Below, one piece after another: positions 34,252-44,341 of a stretch of 64,000 nucleotides of DNA. The stretch's first letter is position 1; each line of letters begins with the position of its first letter. This DNA comes from Thermoactinomyces mirandus. Lineage in GTDB: Bacteria > Bacillota > Bacilli > Thermoactinomycetales > Thermoactinomycetaceae. Below the pieces are notes generated by a model. That model searched no databases and had not been told where the DNA came from. It saw only the letters and a program-made list of their open reading frames with translations. A program made the position numbers and the translations under genes. The stretch spans positions 18,312-82,311 of the forward strand of contig NZ_JACEOL010000029.1 of the NCBI RefSeq assembly GCF_013868055.1, in the 5' to 3' direction.

Positions 34252-34346
34252 TTTATTCACTCTTTCCGGTGAGATATCTCCTGCTATATCAAACGGAAGG
34301 TTTCTTCCAATCTGTTTGCCAAAATTAGCAACACTGCAATTAAATA

Positions 34347-34375
34347 ATTATACACGATGTCTCTACTATGTTCAA
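34347..34375 (-). promoter_or_regulatory. Promoter of the miaB operon
   Basis: Minus strand TTGAAC, 17 base spacer, TATAAT, about 95 bases upstream of miaB. Confidence 0.65.
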
Positions 34376-34576
34376 CAGCACGAATTTTGTCTGCCTTTTT
34401 ACCAAATCAAGAACATCCTACGGCAATTCTGCATTCAGAAGCTTTTCCGCTTGCCTTCTTTGGATGGTTCAAACATGTTTCTATGTTTTAGTTTTTTTAT
34501 ATAAAGTGTATGATTTGCCTGGTTGTCTTTCAGAATTTTGTTTGTGATACAAACTTTTTTATTTATTAACAGGCAT

Positions 34577-34619
34577 TAAAAAAAGCCGGATCTCTTTCCA
34601 GAAAAATCATCCAGCTTTA
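34577..34619 (-). terminator. Terminator of xpt
   Basis: GCTGGAT and ATCCGGC stem (one G-T pair) followed on the minus strand by seven T residues. Nothing else is visible in 34380-34640. Confidence 0.75.
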
Positions 34620-34640
34620 ACTGATTATTTTTCAGGTTGA

Positions 34641-35273
<633 letters not shown>

Positions 35274-35484
35274 TTATTTTTGTCTGTCAGTGTTTGCGAT
35301 ATTTCGAATTATAACCTAAAAGTCCCGCAAACAAAAGTGCCTTTGTCCTTTGTTTCCGTACTTTCTGCTTGTTTGGCTTTTCACCCGCAATTTATTGCAC
35401 CGCTCCAAAAGTAAATGATTCTTCATAAAAATGTCATAAAACTTCCAGGATGAATAATTACAGCAGGCTCAAGTTTTACAAATT

Positions 35485-35500
35485 TGTGATGAAAATCACA
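35485..35500. promoter_or_regulatory. hcp box 1, TGTGA-N6-TCACA
   Basis: Perfect half-sites TGTGA and TCACA, centre about 142 bases upstream of the hcp start. Fits Crp/Fnr or Rex. Confidence 0.6.
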
Positions 35501-35513
35501 GGAGTTTCGGTAG

Positions 35514-35529
35514 TGTGATAAATATTACA
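35514..35529. promoter_or_regulatory. hcp box 2, TGTGA-N6-TTACA
   Basis: One mismatch from the palindrome; centre 29 bases downstream of box 1. Confidence 0.5.
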
Positions 35530-35569
35530 TTTATAGTTATTTTGTTATGATAACATTTAAAATATGGTT

Positions 35570-35585
35570 TGTGATAAATATCACA
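35570..35585. promoter_or_regulatory. hcp box 3, TGTGA-N6-TCACA
   Basis: Perfect TTTGTGATAAATATCACAAA palindrome, about 58 bases upstream of the hcp start, plausibly near the promoter. An additional perfect palindrome TGTTATGATAACA lies at about 35543-35555. Confidence 0.65.
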
Positions 35586-35634
35586 AAATTTTTGTTGCTG
35601 AAATGGCTTACATGAAACAGAGGAGGAAAATCAT

Positions 35635-36920
35635 ATGTTTTGTCACCAATGCGAACAAACAGCACCAGGCGGATGTACAACCATCGGAGTATGCGGTAAA
35701 AATGAAGTAATCGCAAGCTTGCAAGATATCATGGTTTTGCTTTAAAAGGGATCGCTGCTTACCGTATGCATGCCAACCAGTTGGGATATACCGACCCATT
35801 CGTAGATAAAATCACACATGAAGCCCTGTTCATGACATTGACCAACTCCAACTTTAATGTGGAAGAGCATTTGGATATGGCCATGAAAGTGGGCCAGGCA
35901 GCAATCCGTGTTATGGAACTGCTAGATAAAGCGCATACAGAAACCTTTGGAATCCCGCAGCCTGTCCGGGTCAGTGAAAATAAAATAGAAGGTAAGGCAA
36001 TTCTGGTCACAGGCCACAATTTGTTAGTACTTAAAAAATTGTTGGAACAAACAAAGGACACCGGGATCAACATTTATACCCATTCCGAAATGTTACCGGC
36101 ACACGGTTATCCGGAACTCAAAAAATATTCCCATTTGAAAGGGAATATCGGAAAATCCTGGACAGACCAAAGAAGGCTGTTCGAAGAATTCCCGGGCATC
36201 ATTCTGGGAACGACCAACTGTGTACTACCTATTAAAGGCACCTATTCCGATCGTTTCTTCACATGTGATGTAGCCGGACTGGAAGGCGCGCAAAAAATAA
36301 AAGACTATGATTTTACTCCATTGATCAATCGCGCCCTGGAACTTCCGGAAGTGAACATTGAGTCTGACGAGGAATTCCTCACCGGCTTCCATCATGAAAC
36401 CGTTCTCGGACTGGCGCCGGAAATTATTCAGGCTGTAAAAGATGGTAACATCAAACATTTCTTTGTTATTGCCGGTTGTGACGCTCCAGGAAAAGGCGGA
36501 GATTATTATCGGGAGCTTGCCACCTCCTTGCCGCCAGAAACAGTAATCCTCACTACTTCCTGCGGCAAGTTCCGCTTTAACGATGTAGATTACGGAACCG
36601 TCCCGGGTACCGATATTCCCCGCTATATTGATTTGGGACAATGTAACAACTCGATTTCCACTGTAAAAATTGCCGCTGCACTGGCTGAATCATTTGAGTG
36701 CGAAGTAAACGAACTGCCTGTCAGCATCGTGCTGTCCTGGTTTGAACAAAAAGCTGTTGCCATTTTGTTGGGATTGTTCAGCCTGGGAATTCAGGATATT
36801 CGCATTGGTCCGAAAGCCCCTGCATTTGTTGCGCCTGGAGTATTGGAAGTATTGCAGGAAAAATTCGGCATGAAATTGATTGGCGATGTACAAGAAGACA
36901 TGAAAACCATGTTGGGATAA
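35635..36920 (+). pseudogene. hcp: Hybrid cluster protein (hydroxylamine reductase) with a one-base frameshift
   Basis: ATG 35635 behind AGAGGAGG reads [20 protein letters not shown] (CxxCx7Cx5C, the N-terminal [4Fe-4S] ligands) and stops at TAA 35743. The rest of the protein continues in the -1 frame (KGIAAYRMHANQLG ...) to 36920 without damage. Adding one T to the TTTT run at 35735-35738 would restore [10 protein letters not shown] and a 428-residue, short-type Hcp with downstream cluster ligands in FFVIAGCDAPG, ILTTSCGKFRF and DLGQCNNSI. Hcp handles NO or hydroxylamine. Either the gene is recently inactivated or this is a homopolymer sequencing error; no recognisable slippery heptamer is present. 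Confidence 0.9.
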
Positions 36921-36940
36921 AACATTCCTGTTCTTATGCA

Positions 36941-36977
36941 AAAAAAACTCTTGGTCCATGGGGGCCAGGACTTTTTT
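36941..36977 (+). terminator. Terminator of hcp
   Basis: CTTGGTCC and GGGCCAGG stem followed by seven T residues. The rest of the gap to glnK holds no recognisable gene. Confidence 0.65.
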
Positions 36978-37152
36978 TATTTAAGGCGCCCGGTTCATTC
37001 CCCTGACTGCCGCCTCTCAACCATGTCCAGAGCTGTGATTTTCGGAGAATATGGAATATTGCAGTTGCCGAAAATGGCTGAAATGATCGGCAACAGGTTG
37101 AGCCGCCTGCAAACCGGTTTGAAGCTGCCTTGCAAGAAAATCGTTGGAATCC

Positions 37153-37169
37153 TGTAACAATATGTTACA
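37153..37169. promoter_or_regulatory. GlnR/TnrA box upstream of glnK
   Basis: TGTAA-CAATATG-TTACA, a perfect TGTNA-N7-TNACA match, about 70 bases upstream of glnK. Confidence 0.7.
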
Positions 37170-37236
37170 ATACCATTGTTCCTTTACAATATCTGTTAAC
37201 CTGTAAAATTTTTACGCTATAAGGGGATGAAACTGC

Positions 37237-38526
37237 ATGAGAGACAAACGTATTATTTATCCTGTCATGATTATTCTCGTCCCCATTGCCGGTGAATTCA
37301 AATTTATGCCTTTTGAAGGGGATCTTCGCGTCAGCCTGGGTACACCGGTCTTTTTATTCCTTCTGTTATGGTCAAAGCGCATGAACTCCATCAAGGCCGG
37401 TTTTTATGTAGCCACTTCGGTTGTCGTATTCCGGATCATGTTGTCCATCATCATTCAGTCTGACCTGACTTGTTTCGATGAAGCCTTCAGGTATCATTTT
37501 CCTGTTTTTTTCTATTATTTAACTTACGGTTTTTTATTCCGCCTGTTCAAAGTAAATGATTTTCATCATTCACCTTTTGTAATCGGCTGGCTCGGAGTCA
37601 TCATCGAATTTTTGTCCAGCATCGCCGAACTCAACTTTCGCTACATCTTCTCTTCGCATGTTATATCCCTGAAAGAACTGATCCTCATCGTCGTGATCGC
37701 CATCTTCCGCAACTTTTTTGTACTTGGGTTTTTTGATATCCTGATTTTGCGGGATGCCAAAATCGCCGAAGAAGAGCAAAAGCAAAGGAACAAACAATTG
37801 CTTATGCTGGTTTCCAATATCTACGTCGAAATGATTCAATTGAAAAATTCCATGAACAATGCGGAAGAGCTGACCAGGGATTGTTATGAAATGTACCGGA
37901 CGTTAAAAGAACACATCCGCTACGGAGAAGTGGCGGGCAAGGCATTGAGAATCGCCGGAAAGGTCCACGAAATCAAAAAGGACAATCAACGTATTCACGC
38001 CGGACTGTCCAAGCTGATGACAAAAATGAACTCAACCGATTATATGGAAATTAAAGAACTGATCCATGTCATTGTCACTTCAAACATGAATTACAGTGAA
38101 ATATTGGGGAAATTGATACATTTTCATGTAGACATTCAGGGAGAGCATCCTCCGTACCGAACACTCGTGCTCCTCTCTATCATTAACAATCTTGTCTCGA
38201 ACGCGGTCGAAGCCATCAAAGAAGAAGGAGATATAACCATCAGCATCAACCGGAATCCCGACCAACTAAAGATCAGGGTTTCCGACAATGGGCCAGGCAT
38301 TCCGGAAAAAAACAGGGATTTGTTATTCCAGCCCGGTTTTACAACCAAATTTGACGCGGAAGGAAATATGTCAAATGGAATAGGTCTTACCCATGTCAAA
38401 AAAGTGATCGAAGATTTAAATGGCAATATAACCCTTGAAAATCCTGATCCATCATCAGGAAACACCACTTTTCGGATTGTTTTGCCTCTGGATGGTATAA
38501 TCATGGGGGAGAGTGAGTACTCATGA
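37237..38526 (+). CDS. glnK: Sensor histidine kinase GlnK (YcbA-like)
   Basis: 429 residues. Five or six membrane helices occupy residues 5-170, a coiled linker follows, and the H-box-like segment is AGKVHEIKKDNQRIHAGL. The ATPase has LLSIINNLVSNAVEAIKEEG (N box), VSDNGPGIPEKNRDLLFQPGFTTK (G1/F) and SNGIGLTHVKKVIEDLNG (G2). The organisation matches the GlnK-GlnL glutamine-sensing system of Bacillus. It overlaps glnL by four bases and has a GlnR/TnrA box upstream. The following glutamine transport/glutaminase genes of Bacillus are absent here. Confidence 0.85.
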   Translation: MRDKRIIYPVMIILVPIAGEFKFMPFEGDLRVSLGTPVFLFLLLWSKRMNSIKAGFYVATSVVVFRIMLSIIIQSDLTCFDEAFRYHFPVFFYYLTYGFLFRLFKVNDFHHSPFVIGWLGVIIEFLSSIAELNFRYIFSSHVISLKELILIVVIAIFRNFFVLGFFDILILRDAKIAEEEQKQRNKQLLMLVSNIYVEMIQLKNSMNNAEELTRDCYEMYRTLKEHIRYGEVAGKALRIAGKVHEIKKDNQRIHAGLSKLMTKMNSTDYMEIKELIHVIVTSNMNYSEILGKLIHFHVDIQGEHPPYRTLVLLSIINNLVSNAVEAIKEEGDITISINRNPDQLKIRVSDNGPGIPEKNRDLLFQPGFTTKFDAEGNMSNGIGLTHVKKVIEDLNGNITLENPDPSSGNTTFRIVLPLDGIIMGESEYS

Positions 38527-39437
38527 GATTTTTTATCGTTGATGACGATGCTTCCATTCGAGCTATCTTAACCAATATTATTGAAGATGAGGATCTTGGA
38601 ACAGTTGTGGGGGAAGCCCAAAACGGCCTGGAAGTTGATGCCGGGCTTCTTAATCGGAAGAGGGTTGACATTCTGCTGATCGACCTGTTAATGCCCGAAC
38701 GGGATGGAATCGAAACGATCAAGGAGATGAGATGCGCGTTCCAGGGAAAAATAGTAATGATCTCTCAAGTGGAAACAAAGGAACTGATCGGCGAAGCCTA
38801 TTCACTTGGAACTGAGTACTATGTTACAAAACCGATCAACCGACTCGAAGTAATCAGTATCCTGACAAGAGTCAAGGAAAAAATCCTGCTGGAAAAATCG
38901 ATTCACGATATTCAGGCCTCCCTGAAACAATTGAGCGGACAGGATCTTTTTCGCGGGAGGGATCAATCGAACCAGGAACAAATGGCAAGCAAATTGCGCA
39001 ATACAGGCAGACAGATTTTGCTTGAACTTGGCATTGCCAGTGATGGTGGACACAAAGACCTGCTCGATATTCTTGACACCATTTATGAAAACGAAACCAA
39101 CGGCAATGTTGAAACTCTTTCATTAAAAAAGCTGTTTGAACAAACGGTCAGGAAACGGGCAGGAAACGAATCTCTTACAGACAAAGAAGTAAAATCATCC
39201 GAACAAAGGGTTCGTCGCGCAATTCATCAATCGTTGGAACACATCGCTTCCCTGGGGCTGACTGACTACTCCAATCCGACCTTTGAACATTATGCCTCCA
39301 CTTTTTTTGACTTTTCACAAGTCAGAGCAAAAATGCTTGAACTTGAAGGGAAAACCAACAAGAATATCCCGCCTGCCCGCATAAACATAAAAAAATTTAT
39401 CCACGCCCTGTACATGGAAGCCAGTCAGCAGGATTAA
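38523..39437 (+). CDS. glnL: Response regulator GlnL (YcbB domain)
   Basis: 304 residues. The receiver domain (1-120) has acidic pocket VDDDAS, phospho-acceptor Asp in VDILLIDLLMPERDG and Lys in YYVTKPI. The C-terminal YcbB domain (about 140-300) includes LRNTGRQILLELGIASDGGHKDLLDIL and RVRRAIHQSLEHIASLGLTDYSNPTFEHYA. It is the DNA-binding partner of GlnK. The sensor gene overlaps it by four bases, so they are translated together. Confidence 0.9.
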   Translation: MRFFIVDDDASIRAILTNIIEDEDLGTVVGEAQNGLEVDAGLLNRKRVDILLIDLLMPERDGIETIKEMRCAFQGKIVMISQVETKELIGEAYSLGTEYYVTKPINRLEVISILTRVKEKILLEKSIHDIQASLKQLSGQDLFRGRDQSNQEQMASKLRNTGRQILLELGIASDGGHKDLLDILDTIYENETNGNVETLSLKKLFEQTVRKRAGNESLTDKEVKSSEQRVRRAIHQSLEHIASLGLTDYSNPTFEHYASTFFDFSQVRAKMLELEGKTNKNIPPARINIKKFIHALYMEASQQD

Positions 39438-39441
39438 CGGA

Positions 39442-39469
39442 AAAAGCAGGAATTTCCCTTCCTGCTTTT
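39442..39469 (+). terminator. Terminator of glnKL
   Basis: AAAAGCAGGAA and TTCCTGCTTTT form a strong stem with a T-rich end. The following 39470-39757 contains on the minus strand an open stretch (39502 to about 39683, ...SSIYFDDRAIAFSPGIMPV, ...RRRPYYQERWRTVRLNW) that looks protein-like but has no start and no family I know; it may be another gene remnant. Confidence 0.8.
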
Positions 39470-39757
39470 ATACCCACCAGTAGCAAGACCACGCCCATTT
39501 ATTAAAAATTCGTCTGTTTCCAATTCAAACGAACTGTTCTCCATCGCTCCTGATAGTATGGCCGTCTGCGGAAAAACGGCAGCATAACTTCCTGCACGAG
39601 GTATGTTTTCAATGCGGGAACCGGCATAATTCCAGGGGAAAAAGCAATGGCTCTGTCATCAAAATAAATACTGCTGCAACTGTCAAATTACAATAGAAGA
39701 CAGGCAATATAAGGCCAACCTCATCAGGATTTTTTGCCGGAAAATTGGATAGAACAG

Positions 39758-40505
39758 TTAGCCAAGCATACTGTATCCTCCGTTAATGGCAACGATTGCC
39801 CGGTCATCCAATCAGACCGGGAAGATAACAGAAACAGAACCATTCCCGTCACATCCTCAATTTTCCCCAGGCGTCTCAAGGGATAGTGTTTTATGATCCT
39901 GGTCATGATTGCCGAATCAATGGATGGCTGGTCTTTCCCAATCAATCCCAGCGCAACCGTATTGCATTGAATGTGGTACTTGCCAACTTCCTGAGCCAGC
40001 GACTTGAGAAAACTGATGGTTCCTCCTCTCGCAGCGGCAGACAGGATCAGGTTCCGGTCGCCTGTTCGCGCCGAATCTCCAACTATATTGACAAACTTCC
40101 CCTGTTTTCTTTCTATCATTTCCGGCATAAACGTTCGGACTAAATGAAAGACCCCATAGAAACAGACATCGATTTCTCTTTTCCATTCTTCCGGTTCATA
40201 TTGAAAAAAGGTTTGAATTGTGTCCAGCCGGCATTGTTGACAATGCCATCAATCAAACCCAGTTTCTCTCCTATCAGTGCTTTCATCTTTTCTACATCTT
40301 CCAGCCTGCCAGATCCCCTTTGGTCAGAACGGCCTCCACACCGTAATCGTTGAGCAAGTTAGCTGTTGCCTTGGCAGCCTGTTTCGACCTGTAATAATGA
40401 AGTGCAATATTGGCTCCTTCTTTGGCAGCTGAAAGAGCAATTCCCTTTCCGATTCCTTTTGCAGCGCCAGTAATAAGAATGTTTTTTCTTTAAATACAGA
40501 TCCAC
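39758..40505 (-). pseudogene. Decayed short-chain dehydrogenase (BadH-like)
   Basis: Pieces in several frames make one SDR: NILITGAAKGIGKGIALSAA (cofactor site), LGLIDGIVNNAGWTQFKPF, YEPEEWKREIDVCFYGVFHLVR, PEMIERKQGKFVNIVGDSAR, then DWMTGQ and INGGYSMLG-stop. At least four frameshifts separate them. The expected catalytic YxxxK segment reads SAAARGG, also degenerate. NNAGWxxFKPF and the MIER segment resemble 2-hydroxycyclohexanecarboxyl-CoA dehydrogenase BadH. It is the distal gene of a dead minus-strand operon. Confidence 0.8.
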
Positions 40506-40536
40506 GTCCTTCGCCTCCTCCATCCAATTTCTGCTG

Positions 40537-40841
40537 CTAAACCATATTTAAGCCGCCATTGACCGAAAGCGTTTGTCCTGTAATGTATTCCGCCTGAAAC
40601 CAGGTAAGCAACCGCACCGGCTATATCTTTGGGCTTGCCTGAAGGGAATCACTTTCAGCAAGGCTTCGGCAATTCCCCAGTTATACGAGCCGATTTCCTG
40701 AAACAGAGGAGTATCGCTAGGACCAGGCGCAACACAATTAATATTGAGTTTATATCTTGCCATTTCCTTGGCCAGTGTTTTGGCAATGGCTCGTCCGATC
40801 CCTCTGCCTGCTCCTGTGACAAAAGCTGTTCGTTGAGTCAA
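40537..40841 (-). pseudogene. badH: Decayed short-chain dehydrogenase, BadH type, with internal deletion
   Basis: From ATG 40841 it reads TAFVTGAGRGIGRAIAKTLA, then jumps to MARYKLNINCVAPGPSDTPLF, so the central 120 or so residues including the active-site Tyr-Lys are deleted. After two frameshifts it ends KPKDIAGAVAYLV, EYITGQTLSVNGGLNMV-stop. VAPGPSDTPLF and the C-terminal pattern match BadH well. About 100 residues survive of a normal 250. It lies three bases downstream of the CoA ligase relic. Confidence 0.82.
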
Positions 40842-40844
40842 TGT

Positions 40845-42436
40845 TTATCCCTCCACTTTTTTGGCGATCATTTCTCTCAGTTTGAATTTTTGGATTTTTC
40901 CACTTGGAGTACGTAGGAATTCATCAGCAAATTCAATATGTTCAGGCCAATACTGCCTGGCGACTCCTTTTTGCTCCATATATTTCCTTAATTGTTTCAG
41001 GGTAAACGGCTCCTTCCCCGGCTTCATACTAATAAACACACAAGCTTTTTCCTGTAGCCGGGGATCCGGCATTGCCACAATCTGGGCAACAGAGATATCC
41101 GGATGTTCATACAGGATATTTTCACAACCGATATATTTTCACCGCCGCGAATGATCACGTCCTTGTTCCGACCCACAATACGAATATAGCCATCTTGATC
41201 TATTACAGCCCGGTCGCCGGTGTCGAGGCGCTTTAAATATCCAACAAACAGGGAAGGACCTTCAAAAGCAAATCCCCTTCTTTGTTTGGCGGACACGGGT
41301 CACCGTTTTGATCCACAACTTTCACTTTCATTCCCGGGAAGGGAAAAACGTCGGTACCCGTCAGTTTTTCTTTTGAATCATCTGTAAAGTAAGCGTTACC
41401 AGACCATTTTCCGTCTGCCCCCACCCTGCCAGAATCGAACATGGCATTTTCCCGGCCGCCTCCCGGACCAGGCCCCGCGGAATGGGAGCACCAATTGCTG
41501 CAAAAACACGTAATGAGCTCAAATCATGGTTCTCCAGACTTTCTGTCTGCAAAACATCATAGAGAAAGGGGGTTGCCGCCGTTGTTACGGTAATTTTTTC
41601 TTTCACTGTCAACCGGAGAAATTCTTCCGGATTCCAGACATCCTGATACACTCCCGTATCGCCAATATGAACAGGTACCCGGACTCCGTACACAAACCCG
41701 GTCTGGTGGGCAAAAGTGGAAGCCATAAAAACAACATCATCAGACGTCAGGTTCAACCGGTTGCACCAAGATTCGGCAGCGATACAAAGGGTATTGTGAG
41801 TATGCATAACTCCCTTCGGTTCGCCGGTTGTCCCGGATGTAAAAATGATTTGTGTCAAATCATTCGTATCCAGACTGATCCAGTCCAATACAGACAGGTC
41901 CATTTGCTCTTCCCAAGGTTTATCAAGGAGAACGGAAAATGATTTCATTTCCGGCGGTACTTTTTTCCGATTACATAAACATGTTCCAATGAAGGCCATT
42001 TGGAGAGCAGTTTTTTGACCATTTCCGTATAATCAGACCGGCCAAACCGATCCGGGATTACAAGGAGTTTTGTCTCCGCCAGTCCGACCATAAAATCAAT
42101 CTCACGTTCACGGTAAATGGGGATTAAAGGTTGGTTATAGCCCCAATTCTGGTTGCGGCATAATGGAGAATAACAAATTCATTCCAGTTGGGCAGTTGAA
42201 TGGAGATCACATCGCCTTTTTTCAGGCCAATTCGAAGAAGCCCCAGCGCCACTCTGTCTACCAGCTTGCCGAGCTCTCGATAAGTATCTGCTTGTGCGGT
42301 CAATAATTGCCATTTTATCGGGGTTATTTGAAATTGCATCATGCAAATAATCCACAATCGTTTTATTGGGCCAGCTGGACTGGTAATTGGCAATGATTTC
42401 TCCGGTCAATAACGTGTCGAAGCCCATGAATCCCAA
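40845..42436 (-). pseudogene. Decayed acyl-CoA ligase (AliA/BadA-like)
   Basis: Behind a GGGAGG site, ATG 42427 or 42436 starts MGFDTLLTGEIIANYQSSWP. Later pieces in different frames are YRELGKLVDRVALGLLRIGLKKGD, NQPLIPIYREREIDFM, the AMP-binding loop [60 protein letters not shown], and the C-terminal TPSGKIQKFKLREMI with the catalytic Lys. Roughly six frameshifts break the gene. It would have made the CoA ester of a carboxylic acid, probably alicyclic or aromatic given the badH and badI neighbours. Confidence 0.88.
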
Positions 42437-42481
42437 CCTCCCTTCACGCAGAAACGAATTAGCAGTATTTGTTTCAATGAG

Positions 42482-42976
42482 CTATTTCCTGAATTTGCTG
42501 AAATTGACCGACCTTTTTTCAACAAAAGCATTTCTTCCTTCTGCTGACTCTTCTGTTTGGTAAAACATGACCAAACTTCCCATTGCCAATTGGGAAATTC
42601 CATGAATACCAGCTGTATCGGCATTAAAAGAATATTTCAGCATTTTTAAGGCCGTAGGGCTTTTTTAGAAAATCTGTCGGGCCCAATCTTCCGCTTCCTG
42701 CAACAACTGCCCGTGGGGAACCACTTTATTGACCAGCCCCATCTGCAAAGCTTATTCTGCCGTATATTTTTTGCACAGATACCAGATCTCCCTTGCCTTC
42801 TTTTCCCCTACGACTCTGGCAAGATACGCACTGCCATAGCCGGCATCATAACTCCCCACCTTCGGCCCGGTCTGTCCAAAGATGGCCTGTTCGGATGCGA
42901 TGGTTAAATCACAGATGACATGCAAAACATGTCCTCCTCCGATCGCGTAGCCATTGACAGCAGCAATGTTTCCTTA
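42482..42976 (-). pseudogene. badI: Decayed 2-ketocyclohexanecarboxyl-CoA hydrolase (crotonase family)
   Basis: The minus strand reads [69 protein letters not shown], then after another stop and a frameshift YSFNADTAGIHGISQLAMGS and VEKRSVNFSKFRK-stop. This is the MenB/BadI branch of crotonases; GPKxGSxDxGYG and [11 protein letters not shown] are its hallmarks. The first third of the gene is missing, ending near the divergent LysR gene. BadI opens the ring of 2-ketocyclohexanecarboxyl-CoA. Two nonsense codons, a frameshift and truncation make it dead. Confidence 0.85.
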
Positions 42977-43177
42977 ACATCGCTGTAATCACATTTGCGC
43001 CTTAAAACATTCCTTATGTTACCCTAATGTTATCATCGAAAAAACAAAGTCCAATCAAAATAATTTTGGATTATATATTTTATAGATTTACTGTTTGGAA
43101 AAATTGTGTACTCGTTGCAGCTTTCCCGGTCACCTGGTCATTTAAGCCTGGTTTACTTCATTGCCTGGAGGGAGAAT

Positions 43178-44077
43178 ATGAATTACGATCAGTTACAAGC
43201 CTTTTATTACGCCTCAAAGGTGCTCAATTTTACATAAGCAGGGGAATTTCTCAATTTAACCCAATCAGCAATTACAGCCCGCATTCGCAATCTGGAACAG
43301 GAACTTTCCTGCCAACTGTTTGACAAGCAAGGCAAACAAATCCGCTTGACCCAGGAAGGAAAAATCCTGTTGGATTATGCAGAAAAAATCATCTTTTATA
43401 CCGATGAGGCAAAAGATGCCATGCACTCCATCACCCAGACACAGCTTACTGTCGGTTTCACTCCTGCGTTTTCCCATCAAGTCATTTGCACGGCTGTAAA
43501 GGAATTTCCAAAAATCCATTATATTTACCTGCAAATCATCGAAGGCCATGATTCCATCAGGCTCCTGGAACAGGTTCAAAATCAGAAACTGGATCTTGCT
43601 TTTATTCGCACCGCCACCTTCGACTCCAACTTGACTGTGGATTACTTGTTTAGCGACAGGACCTTTGTCTTTGTATCACCTACCCATCCACTCAGCGCAA
43701 AAACAATGGTAACGATGGGGGACTTGCAAGGCCAAACGATGATTCATTATTCCAGAAGTGTTGGCATATGGAAAAAAATCGAGAATACGCTGGTTGGCGT
43801 AACGGACCTTAAAAAGCTGGAAATAAAAAATATCGCCATGTTGAAAAAATTTGTAACAGAAGGACTTGGCTTCAGCATTCTTCCTTATTTCTCAATCATT
43901 GAAGAAGTCCAAAGAAAAGAACTGAAAATATTGGAATACAAACCTCGTATTCCCAAAAATATTATGTCTGTCTACTATACCGGATCTTCGCGAACTGAAT
44001 ATCAAAAATTTATTTCCTGTTGCAAAAAACATCTAAATACCAGTCTCGTCTATTCTTTGCAAATTCGCGAATCTTAG
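43178..44077 (+). pseudogene. LysR-family regulator with a premature stop
   Basis: ATG 43178 behind GGAGGGAG reads MNYDQLQAFYYASKVLNFT, then TAA at 43235-43237, then AGEFLNLTQSAITARIRNLE, the LysR helix-turn-helix, and a full effector domain to 44077 (299 codons in total). Only the one codon is lost, apparently AAA or CAA to TAA. An internal restart would lack part of the DNA-binding domain. It is divergent from the dead ali/bad operon and was presumably its regulator. The rest of 44078-44341 shows only a possible -10 (TATAAT) before the asparaginase gene. Confidence 0.88.
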
Positions 44078-44341
44078 CCAGACATGCTGATCCTTTTTTT
44101 GTACGTCTCTTCTTTCTCTAAACAGCTCCCAAATATATCTATTCAGGGTGTCAACCAGTTATCTGTTCCCCATCCCTGCTACCACTGACATGAATCCAAT
44201 TATTCTAAGTTTAGAAATAAAATATTCATCATTCATTAACAACAAGTCCCTCCTTTACGCAGATTTTTGACACTATAATGAATTGAAATTAATAATTCAC
44301 AACAATAATTTTTCTATTACATGAACAGGAGGTCAGAGGTT

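Noticed and set aside
35735..35750. Programmed frameshift in hcp
   Set aside because: A -1 shift needs a slippery heptamer in the zero frame and a downstream stimulator; CTT-TAA-AAG does not fit, and an extra T gives a simpler explanation.
36978..37152. Plus-strand frame ending at 37157 between hcp and glnK
   Set aside because: It begins inside the hcp terminator, has no ribosome site and no family resemblance.
39502..39683. Minus-strand open stretch after glnL as a real gene
   Set aside because: No start codon or ribosome site and an upstream stop; protein-like but unassignable, so kept only as a note.
42124..42436. Frameshifts in the ali/bad region as sequencing errors
   Set aside because: Lesions include deletions of more than 100 residues and several stops in four adjacent genes, while neighbours are clean, so true decay is more likely.
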